In this document: piece after piece, positions 62,400 to 64,000 of the stretch
How positions within the stretch are numbered: position 1 is the stretch's first letter
How the letters are laid out: each line of letters opens with the position of its first letter
Assembly: GCF_020882245.1 (NCBI RefSeq)
Contig: NC_083597.1
Coordinates: 48,338,152 to 48,402,151 of the forward strand
Reading direction: 5' to 3'
From: Rhopalosiphum padi
Taxonomy: Eukaryota > Arthropoda > Insecta > Hemiptera > Aphididae
DNA length: 64,000 nucleotides
Program-made: the position numbers and the translations under genes
Notes under the pieces: model-generated
Database searches by the model: none
What the model was told of the DNA's origin: nothing
The model's input: the letters and a program-made list of their open reading frames with translations, nothing else

Positions 62400-64000
62400 G
62401 TAATTAGTTGTTGTTATCGATATTTTTCGCCCGTATAATAATTGAATGACACCCGTCTTCTCATTATTAATGTAAATATATAATACAAAATATTATAATA
62501 TTATCTATAATCAATATTAATATTGAAAACCATCATAATTATTTTCAAAATAGATAAAAATTTTAAATTATACTACAATTTTCTTCAAACTTTTTTATTG
62601 CTTTACTACTTTTTTTATGGTGAGTCGCCGTCTCAAAGACCCCTGACGAGCCGCTACTGCAGGTGTTAATAAGTTTATTGCATAAACAACTTAAAACTAA
62701 TATACATAATATTTTGAATACTTCTCTGTTAGTGTTAAATAATAATACACGAACTGGTGTCTTTAAATAATATTTTTGTAATAACTTATTATTATTAATT
62801 TTCGTTAAATATCCAGTTTTGTCAATATTCAAATTTGGTATGTACTAATAGTAGCGCTGAACACGGGTATGAACTGGGGAAAATTCCCCAGAAATATTTA
62901 TGGGTGGGTGGGTGATAATCAAAAATAGTTTGTTATGCAGTATCTTGTATGTATATAGTTAGAAATAAATATTGTACCATTCGAACATAATTAACTAAAC
63001 ATTTTTTTAGTAGGTAGGTCTAACATCATCAGCATTTTTTCCCCATAACATGAAATATAGATCAGCACTATTGGACTTACGACTAACCTCTGGCACTGGG
63101 AGTGAGAATACGAATTAAGTTAAAACTTTTAATCAATAATAATAATATAATAGTAGCTCTAGTTATATAGTTATATTATACTAAGTTATATACTACTTTG
63201 AAATTATTATCAAATGTTTATATTAGCTTTTTCTGTTGTGTAATTTAATATTTCTCATGAGTTGTACTTACAGTATTAAAAATTACTCTATAAATACATT
63301 GTTTATATTTATTTTGTATAAGTTCTTTTAGTTACAATTGATATAATGAAAAAATGTACATTATTTTATTGTTAAAAAAAAACTATGATAATTAAAATAG
63401 TATGATTTAAAATTCAGCATAAAATAATTACAAAATTATCTGTGGTATTATAATTGGTAAGTGTGTTACTTGAACTAAACATAAATGTACATCATAGGTA
63501 TGTTAAATGATGTTGATGGATAAACTGAAGTAATACTTCATTTCTGTTTTTATTCAATGATAATATTTCTTAATCTTTTAAGGTAAAATTAAAGTTGGAA
63601 TTTTGTTTTCATTATCATTATAAATACGACATGATAGTCAATCATAAAAATTAACTGTTCACTAGTATTGTTTCTACCACTGTTCTAGTATACAATTAAT
63701 TATACATAATTTTAAAGACTTTTTTGGAACATTTCATGTTATAAGTATGTCATCACCTATGATGTACATTACATAAATTCTATATATTTATATAATATAT
63801 TATATAATATTATAATATGCAAATATTAACACAACAGAAATAATAATAATATATATATATATAAAAAAATATAACTAAAAAACATATTTTTTAAGCAGCT
63901 TTGTAAGTACATCTAATAATTAATAAATTGTAATTTTTTTACTATAATGAATAACATTTATATTATATATATAAAAAAAAAATACTTTAAACAGTTTAAA
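62400..64000. other. AT-rich DNA, no gene recognised
   Basis: No exon or complete mobile element was identified. A GC-richer CTGACGAGCCGCTACTG at about 62,643-62,659 looks like a hAT terminus but has no partner end. Confidence 0.45.

Noticed and set aside
62640..62660. hAT-like terminus CTGACGAGCCGCTACTG
   Set aside because: No matching inverted end or 8-bp duplication was found nearby.
1..64000. CRISPR arrays, bacterial operons, tRNA or rRNA genes
   Set aside because: No regularly spaced repeats of CRISPR type, no tRNA B-box-like sequence and no rRNA-like blocks were seen; the 205-bp array has no unique spacers.

Overview
The window is strongly AT-rich animal DNA with short exons, GT-AG introns, abundant small inverted-repeat transposons and no bacterial-style gene packing. 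The three conserved genes have insect-like exon structure. The low-complexity AT-rich background and the mix of hAT, Mutator-like and TTAA-type elements fit a hemipteran, most likely an aphid. That placement is inference; the gene identities rest on the translated exons.

Layout. 1-14,600 is an AT-rich stretch without recognisable coding exons; it holds one candidate untranslated leader exon near 9,600. 14,620-15,310 is a CpG-richer region that probably contains the promoter and leader of the next gene. 15,893-20,546 (+) is a complete seven-exon glutamine synthetase (370 aa, all catalytic residues present). 20,550-27,500 is intergenic, with a clean hAT-type MITE and an isolated CpG-rich block at about 24,050-24,850. 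27,779-36,109 (-) is a complete 16-exon SAPS-domain regulatory subunit of protein phosphatase 6 (820 aa). 36,905-39,049 is a decayed Mutator-like element whose transposase is broken by frameshifts and which carries a nested hAT deletion derivative. 41,472-50,317 (-) is a complete 19-exon importin-4 (1,076 aa), with MITEs in two introns.

50,320-52,740 is a graveyard of small mobile elements, several with perfect target-site duplications. 52,930-62,190 is the least explained part. It begins with a 205-bp tandem array whose minus-strand reading resembles repeated copies of a terminal coding exon. About five diverged, rearranged copies of a 1-2.4 kb unit follow, containing coding-like blocks and splice-like signals but with stop codons in the copies. 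It looks like a decaying lineage-specific gene family or a complex repeat; I do not recognise the protein. 62,400-64,000 is AT-rich with no gene seen.

The three genes are housekeeping genes and form no operon or pathway. Glutamine synthetase assimilates ammonia (in aphids it is also known from the GS/GOGAT cycle of symbiont-bearing cells), PP6R targets a Ser/Thr phosphatase, and importin-4 carries histones and other cargo into the nucleus. The exon boundaries were checked by cumulative reading phase: each gene sums to an exact multiple of three and ends at an in-frame stop.
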